Shown here: in pieces, positions 17,597 to 26,555 of the stretch
Numbering within the stretch: the stretch's first letter is position 1
Layout: the number at the start of each line of letters is the position of its first letter
Origin: Gammaproteobacteria bacterium
GTDB taxonomy: Bacteria > Pseudomonadota > Gammaproteobacteria > Pseudomonadales > Azotimanducaceae
Direction of reading: 5' to 3'
Length of the DNA: 64,000 nt
Assembly: GCA_009846005.1 (NCBI GenBank)
Contig: VXYL01000070.1
Coordinates: forward strand, 213,699-277,698
Made by a program: the position numbers and the translations under genes
Notes under the pieces: model-generated
What the model was told of the DNA's origin: nothing
What the model saw: only the letters and a program-made list of their open reading frames with translations
The model's database searches: none

Positions 17597-18505
17597 ATGG
17601 CCCCTCGACTCACGACCTGCGCCGCGACAACGCTGGTGCTCCTCGTTCTGACCGCGTGCACGACCCAGCCCCCGGAGCCCCCGCCGCCACCGCCGGAGCC
17701 CACCATGGACCTCTGGACCGCCGCCTACGAGGGCAACATCGCCGAATTGGCCGCCAACAAGCACGCCGGTTCGGATCTCGACGCGCTATCTCCCAATGAG
17801 ATCCAAGCGACGGCTCTGACCATGGCCGCTGTCGGCGGTCAGGCCGAAGCGGCCCAGTGGCTGCTCGACAACGGCGCGAACGTCAACGGCCCCAACGGCG
17901 ACGGCAGCACCGCGCTCAACGCGGCCGCGTTCTTGGGGCGTGCCGATGTCGCCAGGGTGTTGGTCGACGGCGGGGTCGATACAACGATCCGCAGTTGGGA
18001 GGGTCAGTCCGCGGCCGACATCGCTCGAATCGACTGGGAGACCACCGAGTACATCGCCGCCATGCTGCAACTGAACGTGGACCGGGAAACCGTCGAGTCC
18101 GGACGCGCCAAGATCCTCGAGATGATCGAGGGATCCTCCGGCGCCTCGACAGGCGGTGGCGGCTACGAGGACCTCGCCTATGCGATCCTGACCGACGATG
18201 CCGGTGCAGCGAAGGCAGCACTTGCGGCAGGTGCCGACGCCAATTCACGCGATCCCAACATCGGTGGCACGCCGCTGATCTTCGCCGCGTTGATGGGCCG
18301 CGCCGAGATCGCGAAGATGCTTCTAGCCGCCGGCGCCGACATCAATGCCACGGACAGCAACGGCACCAACGCGCTCACCGTCGCGGAACTCGACTGGCAG
18401 ACCACGCAGGACATCGCGGCAATGTTCCAGATTCCCCTGACGAACCCGGAGGCCATCAAGAAAGGCAAGGTCCAGATCGCGAAGATGCTCCGAGCGAAAA
18501 TGTAA
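17597..18505 (+). CDS. ankyrin-repeat lipoprotein, full-length copy
   Basis: The 302-residue predicted lipoprotein has a signal peptide ending LVLLVLTAC (lipobox Cys21) and a proline-rich linker (PPEPPPPPPEP). The first ankyrin block covers about 38-165, with ALTMAAVGGQAEAAQWLLD and TALNAAAFLGRADVARVLVD. A Gly/Ser hinge (about 172-183, GSSGASTGGGG) leads to a second block (184-300) with GGTPLIFAALMGRAEIAKML. Ankyrin repeats usually mediate protein binding; no enzyme motif is present. The stop TAA overlaps the MaoC start (TAATG), so this lipoprotein is coupled to two metabolic enzymes. The upstream region, including CATAAT at 17556, is shared with the truncated copy. Confidence 0.87.
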   Translation: MAPRLTTCAATTLVLLVLTACTTQPPEPPPPPPEPTMDLWTAAYEGNIAELAANKHAGSDLDALSPNEIQATALTMAAVGGQAEAAQWLLDNGANVNGPNGDGSTALNAAAFLGRADVARVLVDGGVDTTIRSWEGQSAADIARIDWETTEYIAAMLQLNVDRETVESGRAKILEMIEGSSGASTGGGGYEDLAYAILTDDAGAAKAALAAGADANSRDPNIGGTPLIFAALMGRAEIAKMLLAAGADINATDSNGTNALTVAELDWQTTQDIAAMFQIPLTNPEAIKKGKVQIAKMLRAKM

Positions 18506-18975
18506 TGTCCAACGCACTGCAAAACGCCTACGAGGCACTGACCGCGAGAATCGGCGAGGCGGGTACGCCGAGCGACTGGTTCGAGGTCACCCAGGATCGC
18601 ATCAACGACTTCGCCGACGTGACGCTGGATCACCAGTGGATCCACGTCGACGAAGACCGCGCCAAGGCCGGGCCGTTCGGGACCACCATCGCGCACGGCC
18701 ACCTGACGTTGTCGCTATTGGGGCACCTGCCGAGATCGGCTGCCGAGAATGCGCCCCGCGTCGAAGGTCAGAAGATGGGCATCAACTACGGCTTCGACCG
18801 GGTGCGGTTCCCCTCGCCGGTGCCGGTGGGCGCCCGCATCCGCACCACCAGCACGCTGAAGCGGGTCGAGATCAAGGGCGGCATGATCGAGACGATGAAC
18901 GAGGTCGTCGTGGAGGTGGAAGGGCAGGACAAGCCCTGCTGCGTGGCGGAGAGCCTCGCCCGATTGGTGTTCTAG
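18505..18975 (+). CDS. MaoC-family dehydratase (hot-dog fold)
   Basis: The 156-residue protein resembles R-specific enoyl-CoA hydratases and MaoC-like proteins. The hydratase motif region is RINDFADVTLDHQWIHVDED, with the likely catalytic Asp and His; FGTTIAHGHLTLSLL follows, as in the family. NYGFDRVRFPSPVPVGARIR is the conserved later strand. Length is typical. Its ATG overlaps the ankyrin gene's TAA by one base, and the PhyH gene begins one base after its stop. Hydration or dehydration of an acyl-CoA-like intermediate that the adjacent dioxygenase also handles is plausible. Confidence 0.9.
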   Translation: MSNALQNAYEALTARIGEAGTPSDWFEVTQDRINDFADVTLDHQWIHVDEDRAKAGPFGTTIAHGHLTLSLLGHLPRSAAENAPRVEGQKMGINYGFDRVRFPSPVPVGARIRTTSTLKRVEIKGGMIETMNEVVVEVEGQDKPCCVAESLARLVF

Positions 18976-18976
18976 C

Positions 18977-20086
18977 ATGCACCTCGCGGAGTCCATGACC
19001 CGCCAGCAGAAGCGGGACTTCTACCGCGACGGCTACGTAATCCTCAAGAACGTCGTGCCGCAGGCCATGGTGGACGCGGCCCACGCGCGCATCGAGTCCC
19101 GCGGCGAAGGCGAGAATCTCGCCAAGGCGCCGGAAATGACCGATCTGGTCAATGCCACCGCTGTCACGCCGATTCTGAACGATGCCATGGGCCGGTTCGA
19201 CCCGCCGATCGCCTCGCAAGTCGCCGTCATTCCCAGGAGCCAGCCGGGCGGCCGCTTCAACAGCGTCGGCTATGTAGACAGGGATATGCCCTACTACGGC
19301 GCACAGACCCACGTCGACGGCAGCACCACAATGCCGGCACCGCAGGAAGTCCAAGAGGGCACGCCGGAGGAGATATACAGACGCTACTTCGCGACGGGCC
19401 CCAAGGGTGACTTGGGACGCAGCCCCGACGTGATCGGCATCAACATGGTGCCCCTGTTCGAAGACCCGGCGATGACCCTCGGACTCGGCAGCTTCACGGC
19501 TTTCGTCATCGTCTGCCTCAACGACCAGACCGTCGAGGGATGCGGTCAGACGGCCCTGTTGAAGGGAGCCCATCACTCGGTGGAACGCTTCTTCCGCTGG
19601 CAGTACGAGACCAACGGCCACTTGGGCCCCGAAGGTCCGGGCTGGCCGAGACTGAACTACGACGCGCCGAACCGCTGCGGGCTGGTCTACATACCCCCTG
19701 CGGTGGGGGAGGAGTTCATCGACGAGACGTCCGAATCAACGCCGGACGGCCGACGCTGGCCGCGACCCACCCAGATCCTCATGGAGCCCGGCGACGTGTG
19801 CATCACCATCTACCAGATTCCCCACTCGGGAACCCGCAACGAACGCGGCACCGAGTCCCGCAAGAACGTCATCTTCCGCATCCGCAACAAGAGCCGACAG
19901 CCGGACAAGCTGGTCAACGGCATCACCGACCACCCGGACCGCGGCCAATATGGCGAATGGCTCGAGTACGAAGAAGGCAACGACCCCTGGGAGCGCTCCA
20001 AGTACGCCATGTGCCACATGTGGCACGAGTGGGAGGGAATGGGAGAGGTTGTCGCGGAGGTCGCACGCCCTGACGCGGGCGTTTGA
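18977..20086 (+). CDS. phytanoyl-CoA dioxygenase (PhyH)-family protein
   Basis: The 369-residue protein is a Fe(II)/2-oxoglutarate oxygenase. The metal triad is His112, Asp114 (AQTHVDG) and His283 (YQIPHSGTRNERG), with a downstream Arg in RKNVIFRIRN for 2-oxoglutarate. The N-terminus (REQ-type QQKRDFYRDGYVILKNVVP) is the usual PhyH opening. It starts one base after the MaoC stop and is likely co-translated with it and the ankyrin lipoprotein. It converges on the CoA-transferase gene with six bases between. Related proteins hydroxylate acyl-CoAs or small natural products; the substrate is unknown. Confidence 0.88.
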   Translation: MHLAESMTRQQKRDFYRDGYVILKNVVPQAMVDAAHARIESRGEGENLAKAPEMTDLVNATAVTPILNDAMGRFDPPIASQVAVIPRSQPGGRFNSVGYVDRDMPYYGAQTHVDGSTTMPAPQEVQEGTPEEIYRRYFATGPKGDLGRSPDVIGINMVPLFEDPAMTLGLGSFTAFVIVCLNDQTVEGCGQTALLKGAHHSVERFFRWQYETNGHLGPEGPGWPRLNYDAPNRCGLVYIPPAVGEEFIDETSESTPDGRRWPRPTQILMEPGDVCITIYQIPHSGTRNERGTESRKNVIFRIRNKSRQPDKLVNGITDHPDRGQYGEWLEYEEGNDPWERSKYAMCHMWHEWEGMGEVVAEVARPDAGV

Positions 20087-20092
20087 AGACGA

Positions 20093-21304
20093 CTACTTCC
20101 CCTCGCGCTGCCGGGCGATGCCGTCGTCGAGCATCGCGTTTATTTCGGCATCGTCAAAGCCGATCTCCTTCAGCACTTCAGTGGTGTGCTCGCCGATTCC
20201 CGGTGCCAGCCGAGGCGTGCGCTTCGACGCGCCGTTCATCCAGAACGGACTGTTCACGGTGTAGGCGTAGAAGTGGTCGCCGGGCTCGACTTCGGTCAGC
20301 ACGTCGTTGACGTACATCTGCTCGTCGTTGACGACCTCCGAGATGGTCTGTGCGACAGAATAGGTGATTCCCGCGCCATCAAGTCTGTCGCGCCAGGTTT
20401 GTACCGTGTCCGACCCGAACGCCGCGACCAGCGCTTCGTAGAGTTCTTCCCGATGTTCGTAGCGGGCGACACGGTCCACGAAGCGCGCATCGTCGACCCA
20501 CTCCTCGTGGCCGAGGGCTGCCGCGAACTTCGGCCATTCCTTCTCGGGGTTCAGAATGCTGAGCAGGATCGTGCGGTCGTCGCGGGTTCGGTACATCGCG
20601 GCGAGCGGTGCCCGTGCCACGTCATCCGGTGACCGCTGGTCCGATAAATCGAAGCCGATCAACGCGCCCTGGATCATCATGCAATGGGACCACGCCCCGT
20701 TGGCGAGTAGCGAAGTGTGCACGTGCGCCCCTTCACCCGTGCGCTGGCGGCGGTAGAGCGCGGCCATGATGCCGCCGAACAGCGACATGCTGGTGGGGTG
20801 ATCGCCCATGCCCGGCGACGACACGGCGTGGGCACCGTTGGGCCGCCGTACGTGATCCATCAGCCCACTGCGCGCCCACCACGCGGTGGCGTCGAAGCCC
20901 GTACGGTTCGCGTCCGGACCGTCGAGACCGTAGGAGTTGACCTGGCCGTAGATCACCGATTCGTTCAGTGCGCGCACATCTTCGTAGCTGAGCTTGAGGC
21001 GGGCGAGCAGCTCCGGCCGGTAGTTCGTTATCACGACGTCAGAGCGGGCGATGAGACGGTCGATGGCATCCCGGCCTGCGTCGGTGGTGAAGTCGATGGA
21101 AAGACTGCGCTTGTTGCGCGAGTCCTGGTCCCAGAAGAAATTCGGGTATTCCGCCAGCACGCCCCCTAACAGTGTTCGGTAGGGATCGCCCGCGAGGGGC
21201 TCGACCTTGACGATGTCCGCACCGAAATCCGACATCACCGTGGCCGCCGCAGGCCCAGCCACATACGAGCCGATGTCCAATACCCTGATGCCGCTTAGGA
21301 ACAT
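20093..21304 (-). CDS. CaiB/BaiF-type (family III) CoA-transferase
   Basis: The 403-residue protein starts at 21304 (MFLSGIRVLDIGSYVAG). The family opening IRVLDIGSYVAGPAAATVMSD is followed by FGADIVKVEPLAGDPYR. SIDFTTDAGRDAIDRLIARS and MGDHPTSMSLFGGIMAALYR come later; the latter includes the Asp expected to carry the acyl-aspartate intermediate. These enzymes move CoA between carboxylic acids in ordered fashion (formate, carnitine, racemase-type variants). It is divergent from the M16 protease with about 190 bases between. The exact acid pair cannot be named. Confidence 0.9.
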   Translation of the reverse strand: MFLSGIRVLDIGSYVAGPAAATVMSDFGADIVKVEPLAGDPYRTLLGGVLAEYPNFFWDQDSRNKRSLSIDFTTDAGRDAIDRLIARSDVVITNYRPELLARLKLSYEDVRALNESVIYGQVNSYGLDGPDANRTGFDATAWWARSGLMDHVRRPNGAHAVSSPGMGDHPTSMSLFGGIMAALYRRQRTGEGAHVHTSLLANGAWSHCMMIQGALIGFDLSDQRSPDDVARAPLAAMYRTRDDRTILLSILNPEKEWPKFAAALGHEEWVDDARFVDRVARYEHREELYEALVAAFGSDTVQTWRDRLDGAGITYSVAQTISEVVNDEQMYVNDVLTEVEPGDHFYAYTVNSPFWMNGASKRTPRLAPGIGEHTTEVLKEIGFDDAEINAMLDDGIARQREGK

Positions 21305-21495
21305 CCCGTGCCGTGACCCATAGCGCCGCTCACCGAAACGCATGACCTTACCGCAATCTGACGACCTCGCGCCGCATCGGTGAACTCGAATACCGCCGCC
21401 ATGCAAAGCCCTCACGCAATCGCCAAAGACCGCGTGATAGGCTTGCGCGCTCCGTTTTTTCGACATGCCGGGAAACCGGCTTCGGAGCACTACCC

Positions 21496-24267
21496 ATGAG
21501 ATCGATCAAACCGCTCGCGGCGTTCGCCCTGGCGACCCTGGTTGCCGCCTACGCAACGGCAGTCGCAGCCGAAGAACAAGCGGCCGCCGAGGCCAGCGCC
21601 ACGAAAGTGGCGAGCGTCGAGGGCATTACCGAGTACCAGCTAGACAACGGGCTCAAGTTCCTGCTCTTCCCCGATCAGAGCAAGCAGCAGATCACCGTCA
21701 ACATCACCTATCTCGTCGGCTCCCGCCACGAGGGTTACGGCGAGACGGGCATGGCGCACTTGCTCGAACACCTGGTCTTCAAGGGCACGCCCGACCACCC
21801 CGACATTCCCGCCGAACTGACCGAACGCGGCGCGTCGCCGAACGGCACGACCTGGTTCGACCGCACCAACTATTTCGAGACCTTCCCGGCTACGGACGAC
21901 AACCTCGAGTGGGCGCTCGACCTCGAAGCGGACCGCATGATCAATTCCTTCATCTCGGCGGAGGATCTCGAATCCGAGATGACGGTCGTGCGCAACGAGT
22001 GGGAGCGCGGCGAGAACGCCCCGGGCGGAGTCCTGCAGAAGCGGCTCATGTCGACGGCGTTCCAGTGGCACAACTACGGGAATTCGACGATCGGCGCCCG
22101 GGCGGACATCGAGAACGTGCCCATCGACCGCCTCCAGGCGTTCTACCGGAAGTACTACCAGCCCGACAACGCCGTCCTCGTCATCGCCGGCAAGTTCGAC
22201 CCGGAACGCGCCATCGAGCTGGTCGAACAAGAGTTCGGTCCGATTCCGCGGCCGGAGCGCACCGGCGCCAACCAGTTGTTCCCCACCTACACGGCGGAGC
22301 CCGCCCAGGACGGCGAGCGCAGCGTAACGCTACGCCGCGTCGGCGAAGTGCAACTGGCGATGGCTGCCTACCATGTCCCCGCAGGCTCGCACGAGGACTT
22401 CGCCCCCTTGGACGTCATGGCCTACGTGCTCAGCACACAGCCAGCAGGCAGGCTATACAAGAACGTCGTTGAAACGGGCCTCGCCGCCGGATCCGGCGCC
22501 TTCGCGTTTCAGCTGCGGGATCCGGGCGTCCTGCTCGCCAACGTCCAGGTGCGCAAGGAGGACGATCTGGTCAAAGCCACCGAGGCCATGCTTGAGACCT
22601 TGCACTCGCTGGTCGACGAACCGCCTACCGACGAGGAAGTGGAACGCGCCAAGTCGAACTTCGCGGCCAACTTCGAACTCGGTTTCAACAATCCGAATGC
22701 CATCGCGCGCCAACTCAGCGAGTGGGCAGCAATGGGCGACTGGCGGTTGATGTTCCTGCACCGGGACCGCCTCGCCGAGGTGACCCCCGAAGACGTCGTG
22801 GCCGTCGCCAGGAAGTACCTCAAGCCATCGAATCGCACCATCGGCTATTTCTACCCCACCGACGAGACGCCGCCCCGCGCCGAAGTCCCCGCCACCCCCG
22901 ACATCGCCGCCTTGGTCGGCGACTACAAGGGGCGCGAAGCGGTTTCCGCCGGCGAGGCATTCGAACCGACACCCGAGAACATCGCGGCCCGAACTACGAC
23001 GATCACCTTGTCGAACGGCATCGAAGTGGCCCTGCTGCCCAAGGAGAACCGGGGCGATGCGGTGACTGCTAGCTTCACCTTCCGGCACGGCACGGAAGAG
23101 TCGCTTAGGGCTAAGGACACGGCTGCCTCGCTGGCCGGGTCGATGCTCGTGCGTGGCACCGCCAAACGGTCCCGACAGGAGATCACCGACGAGTTCATTC
23201 GCCTCAAGATCGCCGGCGGGATCAACGGCGGAGCACTGTCCGTCGGCGGCTCCTCAACCACGGTGCGGGAGAACCTGCCGGACGCCATTCGGCTAGCCGC
23301 AGAGATCCTGCGCGAGCCCTCGTTTCCAGAGGAAGAGTTCGAGTTGCTTCGGGAGCAATCGCTCGCCGGAATCGAGGCGCAGCGATCCGAACCCCAACCC
23401 CGTGCGAGCAATGCCCTCAACCGGCATGTCAACAGCAATTACGGCAAGGACCACGTGTTCTATATGCCGACGTTCGACGAGCAGATCGAGCGCTACCAGT
23501 CGGTCACGGTCGAGCAGGCGAAGGATTTCTGGGCGTCGTTCTACGGCGCCGAGGGCGGGACAATCGCGATCGTCGGCGACTTCGATCCAGACGAGATCGT
23601 GCCGATTCTCGAGGAGGCGTTCGGCGACTGGGAAGCCAAGGAAGACTACGCACGGGTGGATCGTCCCTATGCGGAAATCCCGGCGGCAATCGTGGACATC
23701 GAAACGCCCGACAAGACCAATGCGGTGATGTTTGCCTTCCAGAGAATCCAGATGCGCGACGACCATCCGGACTACCCGGCGATGGTGATCGGCAACTACA
23801 TGCTCGGCGGGGGTTTCCTGAATTCCCGGCTTGCCACTCGGATCCGCCAGCAGGACGGCCTGTCCTACGGCGTGGGCTCACAGTTCAATGCCGGCTCCAT
23901 CGACGAAATCGGCACATTCAACGGCTACGCCATCTTCGCGCCGGAGAACGGCGACAAGGTCGTCGCAGCTTTCAAGGAGGAGATCACCAAGGTCCTCGAC
24001 GATGGTTTCACGGAGGAGGAAGTCGAAGCCGCGAAACGCGGCTGGCTCGACGCCGTCCAGCGGCAACGGTCGAGCGATTCGACTGTCGCCTCGATCCTGA
24101 ACTCCAACCTGTTCCTGGACCGGGACATGTCGTTCATCGCCAAACGGGAAGCGGCTGTCGCCGCACTCACGGCCCAGGACATCAACGCGGCGTTCAAGCG
24201 CCATGTCGACCTCGACAAGATGTCCATCTTCCGGGGTGGGGATTTCGAGAACAAGCTGCCGAAGTAG
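21496..24267 (+). CDS. periplasmic M16-family zinc metalloprotease
   Basis: The 923-residue protein has a signal peptide (cleavage near AVAAEE) and two M16 halves. The inverted zinc motif is HLLEH at residues 88-92, and the third ligand is Glu168 in VRNEWERGE, at the usual 76-residue spacing. The C-terminal half (about 500-920) has no HxxEH, as expected for the inactive partner domain. It contains a glycine-rich YMLGGGFLNSRLATRIRQQD segment typical of the family. It is a single-chain pitrilysin/insulinase-type enzyme, likely degrading peptides in the periplasm. It stands alone, with a strong hairpin just past the stop. Confidence 0.93.
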   Translation: MRSIKPLAAFALATLVAAYATAVAAEEQAAAEASATKVASVEGITEYQLDNGLKFLLFPDQSKQQITVNITYLVGSRHEGYGETGMAHLLEHLVFKGTPDHPDIPAELTERGASPNGTTWFDRTNYFETFPATDDNLEWALDLEADRMINSFISAEDLESEMTVVRNEWERGENAPGGVLQKRLMSTAFQWHNYGNSTIGARADIENVPIDRLQAFYRKYYQPDNAVLVIAGKFDPERAIELVEQEFGPIPRPERTGANQLFPTYTAEPAQDGERSVTLRRVGEVQLAMAAYHVPAGSHEDFAPLDVMAYVLSTQPAGRLYKNVVETGLAAGSGAFAFQLRDPGVLLANVQVRKEDDLVKATEAMLETLHSLVDEPPTDEEVERAKSNFAANFELGFNNPNAIARQLSEWAAMGDWRLMFLHRDRLAEVTPEDVVAVARKYLKPSNRTIGYFYPTDETPPRAEVPATPDIAALVGDYKGREAVSAGEAFEPTPENIAARTTTITLSNGIEVALLPKENRGDAVTASFTFRHGTEESLRAKDTAASLAGSMLVRGTAKRSRQEITDEFIRLKIAGGINGGALSVGGSSTTVRENLPDAIRLAAEILREPSFPEEEFELLREQSLAGIEAQRSEPQPRASNALNRHVNSNYGKDHVFYMPTFDEQIERYQSVTVEQAKDFWASFYGAEGGTIAIVGDFDPDEIVPILEEAFGDWEAKEDYARVDRPYAEIPAAIVDIETPDKTNAVMFAFQRIQMRDDHPDYPAMVIGNYMLGGGFLNSRLATRIRQQDGLSYGVGSQFNAGSIDEIGTFNGYAIFAPENGDKVVAAFKEEITKVLDDGFTEEEVEAAKRGWLDAVQRQRSSDSTVASILNSNLFLDRDMSFIAKREAAVAALTAQDINAAFKRHVDLDKMSIFRGGDFENKLPK

Positions 24268-24278
24268 AACTGGCCACA

Positions 24279-24319
24279 CTCGTTCCTGCGGCGATCCTCG
24301 CGGTCGCTGCCGGAACGAG
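24279..24319 (+). terminator. strong imperfect hairpin after the M16 gene
   Basis: CTCGTTCCTGCGGCGA (24279-24294) pairs with TCGCTGCCGGAACGAG (24304-24319) at 14 of 16 positions around a 9-base loop. It begins 11 bases after the stop. There is no T tract, so it may be a processed 3' end or a non-canonical terminator. Confidence 0.45.
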
Positions 24320-24438
24320 CTTCCCAGACCGCAAGTACGTGGGCGGCGTCCGACCCCGTTGCAGCCCTCGAAGCCGCTGGCGCCATGCCGAACGCACGGT
24401 TTCGGGATGGCTCTTGCAGGGTCTTGTCCTCCAATCCT

Positions 24439-24480
24439 CGGCGACCGCGCGCCCGAAGGGCACGTTAGGGTCGGCCTACA
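24439..24480. repeat. degenerate compound palindromic repeat
   Basis: CGGCGACCGCGCGCCCGAAG, then GGCACG and TTAGGGTCGGCCTACA, follows the layout of the compound unit at 14772 (GGCGACC, inner GCGCGCCC, TAGGGTCGNCCCTAC). CTA at 24476-24478 is the complement of the enoyl-CoA hydratase TAG stop. Confidence 0.6.
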
Positions 24481-25231
24481 GCGACGAGAAATCGGGTTTG
24501 CGCTTCTCCTGGAACGCCGCCACGGCTTCCCGGTTCGCAGGCCTGCCCTGCAGCTTTCGTATCGTGGCATTTTCGGTTTCGATCACGACCTTCAGGTGTT
24601 CCCGGCCCGGCCCCGCAATCAGGCGCTTGGCTTCGGCGAGCGACTCCTTGGGCAACGCCGCGAGTTTCGCCGCTTGACGGCGCACCGCGTCCAGGAAGCC
24701 GTCGTCGGCAAAGACGTCCAGCACGAGCCCGGCGGCTTTGCATTCGGCCGCGTTCATCCATTCCGAGCTCATCAGGAACCACATCGCCCGCTGCCGACCC
24801 ATCAGCGCCGGGAAGGTCACCGTGCTGCCGGCTTCCGCGACCAGCCCGAGCTCGGAGAACGGCGCCCGCAACCGGGCACTCTCGGCCATGTATGCGAAGT
24901 CGGCAAGCCCGGTGAGCGTCGCGCCGAGGCCGACGCCGAGACCGTTGATCGCGAGGACGAACGGCTTGGGAAAGTCCACGACGGTTCTTAGGAATCCCCG
25001 GATCCCGTGCGTCGGCCGGCGTGCGGTACGCGCGGCCTGAGACAGGTCGGCACCCGCGCTGAACGCCCGACCCGTTCCGGTCAGCACCAGTACCCGGCAC
25101 GCGTCGTCGTACCCGGCCGCCAACAGCGCATCGGTGACCTCGTCGTACTGCTGATTGTTCCAGGCGTTCAGCACGTCGGGGCGGTTGAGCGCAATGGTGC
25201 GCACGCCCTCGGTGTCGGTAATGATCAACAT
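24476..25231 (-). CDS. enoyl-CoA hydratase/isomerase family protein
   Basis: The 251-residue crotonase-fold protein adds water to or isomerises enoyl-CoA esters. TIALNRPDVLNAWNNQ is the family opening. VLVLTGTGRAFSAGADLSQA forms the oxyanion-hole region, and AINGLGVGLGATLTGLADFA the second. The position of the second catalytic Glu is LGLVAEAGST. The gene begins 12 bases after the acyl-CoA dehydrogenase, so dehydrogenation then hydration of one acyl-CoA is a natural pairing. The C-terminus reaches into a degenerate palindromic repeat, which supplies the stop. Confidence 0.9.
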   Translation of the reverse strand: MLIITDTEGVRTIALNRPDVLNAWNNQQYDEVTDALLAAGYDDACRVLVLTGTGRAFSAGADLSQAARTARRPTHGIRGFLRTVVDFPKPFVLAINGLGVGLGATLTGLADFAYMAESARLRAPFSELGLVAEAGSTVTFPALMGRQRAMWFLMSSEWMNAAECKAAGLVLDVFADDGFLDAVRRQAAKLAALPKESLAEAKRLIAGPGREHLKVVIETENATIRKLQGRPANREAVAAFQEKRKPDFSSL

Positions 25232-25243
25232 TCTCGCGTCCCG

Positions 25244-26470
25244 CTACAGCGGCAGGTCGCCGACCGCGTGGTTGACGCTGCCGGTCTCGTTGTAGGAACG
25301 CATCACCATTTCTGCGATACGCATCAAGTGCACCTCGTCCGAACCATCGGCAATACGGGACCAACGCGCCTGGATCAGCATTTGCGCCAACGGCGAATCG
25401 TTGGAATAGCCGAGCGCGCCATGGACCTGAAGCGCCCGGTCGACGGTCTTCCACAAAGTGTTGGCCACATGGTGCTTGGCCATCGACACTTCCGAGCGGA
25501 AGTCCATCCCGTTCTCGATCTTGTAGGCCGCGTGCAGAACCATGAGTTTCGAGGAATAGAGCTCAAGGGCACTTTCCGCCATCATCCACTGGATGCCCTG
25601 CTTCTCGGACAAGAGCGAGCCGTGGGCGTATCGCTTCTGGGCACGGTCGACCAGCATCTCAAGGGCCTGCTCGATGGTGCCCAGCCAGCGCATGCAATGG
25701 GCGAGCCGCGCGGGCCCGAGCCGCACCTGGCCGAGTTTATGCCCGCCGCCCTGCTCGCCGAGGATGTTGGCGTGGGGTACGCGGACGTCGTGGTAGCGGA
25801 TCTCCGGGTGGCCGCCGCCTCCGCCCATGGTCGAGATGTCGCGCACGATCTCGAAGCCGGGTGTGCTCGTTGGGACGATAAACGCGCTGTTGCGCGCCTG
25901 GGCGATCTCGGCATCCGGATCGGTCTTGGCGATGACGATGGCGAAGTCGGCGCCGTGGGCTCCGGAAGTGAACCACTTGTGACCATTGATGACCCACTCG
26001 TCGCCGTCGCGGACCGCCGAAGTCTGGATCTGCGTGGGATCGGAGCCCGCGACTTCCGGCTCCGTCATCGAGAAACAAGACCGCATGGTTCCTTCGCACA
26101 GCGGCTTGAGCCATTTCTCCTTCTGCTCGTCGGTGCCGAAGTGCAGAAGCGTATGCATGTTGCCTTCGTCCGGGGCTTGGCAGTTGATGAGATAAGGGCC
26201 CATGTTGGTCTTCACGGCCTCCGCGGACATCGCGGCCACAGCCGTCACGCCGAGGCCCATGCCGCCCCATTCCTCCGGCATGTGCGGCGCCCAGAGCCCT
26301 TGATCCCGCGCCGTCTGGCGCAAGTCCTTGATGGCCGCCCGCCACTCGTCGCCCGACGCCCGGCGGCTCGACAGTTCCGCCATCCTCGGCCGGGCCACGT
26401 CACCCATGAAGCGCTTGACCAGTAGTCGCGCGTCTTCCACTTCGTCGGAGAACGTAAAGTCGATCGCCAT
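25244..26470 (-). CDS. acyl-CoA dehydrogenase family protein
   Basis: The 408-residue FAD enzyme oxidises acyl-CoA to trans-2-enoyl-CoA. The ATG at 26470 has CAGGAGGATC nine bases upstream; a longer reading to 26641 would pass through the divergent gene's promoter. WAPHMPEEWGGMGLG is the N-terminal helical domain, CFSMTEPEVAGSDPTQIQTS the FAD/substrate beta-domain, and VHGALGYSNDSPLAQML with IADGSDEVHLMRIAEMVMR the C-terminal domain. The GSDEVH sequence is characteristic of the FadE/ACAD10-11-like group. It is followed directly by the enoyl-CoA hydratase gene and is divergent from a cupin gene, with 85 bases between. Confidence 0.92.
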   Translation of the reverse strand: MAIDFTFSDEVEDARLLVKRFMGDVARPRMAELSSRRASGDEWRAAIKDLRQTARDQGLWAPHMPEEWGGMGLGVTAVAAMSAEAVKTNMGPYLINCQAPDEGNMHTLLHFGTDEQKEKWLKPLCEGTMRSCFSMTEPEVAGSDPTQIQTSAVRDGDEWVINGHKWFTSGAHGADFAIVIAKTDPDAEIAQARNSAFIVPTSTPGFEIVRDISTMGGGGGHPEIRYHDVRVPHANILGEQGGGHKLGQVRLGPARLAHCMRWLGTIEQALEMLVDRAQKRYAHGSLLSEKQGIQWMMAESALELYSSKLMVLHAAYKIENGMDFRSEVSMAKHHVANTLWKTVDRALQVHGALGYSNDSPLAQMLIQARWSRIADGSDEVHLMRIAEMVMRSYNETGSVNHAVGDLPL

Positions 26471-26555
26471 TGTTGCTTGATCCTCCTGTCGTTTCTCACC
26501 GAGCATACATGAGGAGTCGACACGGAAAACAAGCTTGGCGAAAAGGAGGAGCGCG

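Noticed and set aside
25007..26425. Plus-strand open frame of about 470 codons
   Set aside because: It is antisense to the acyl-CoA dehydrogenase and enoyl-CoA hydratase genes.
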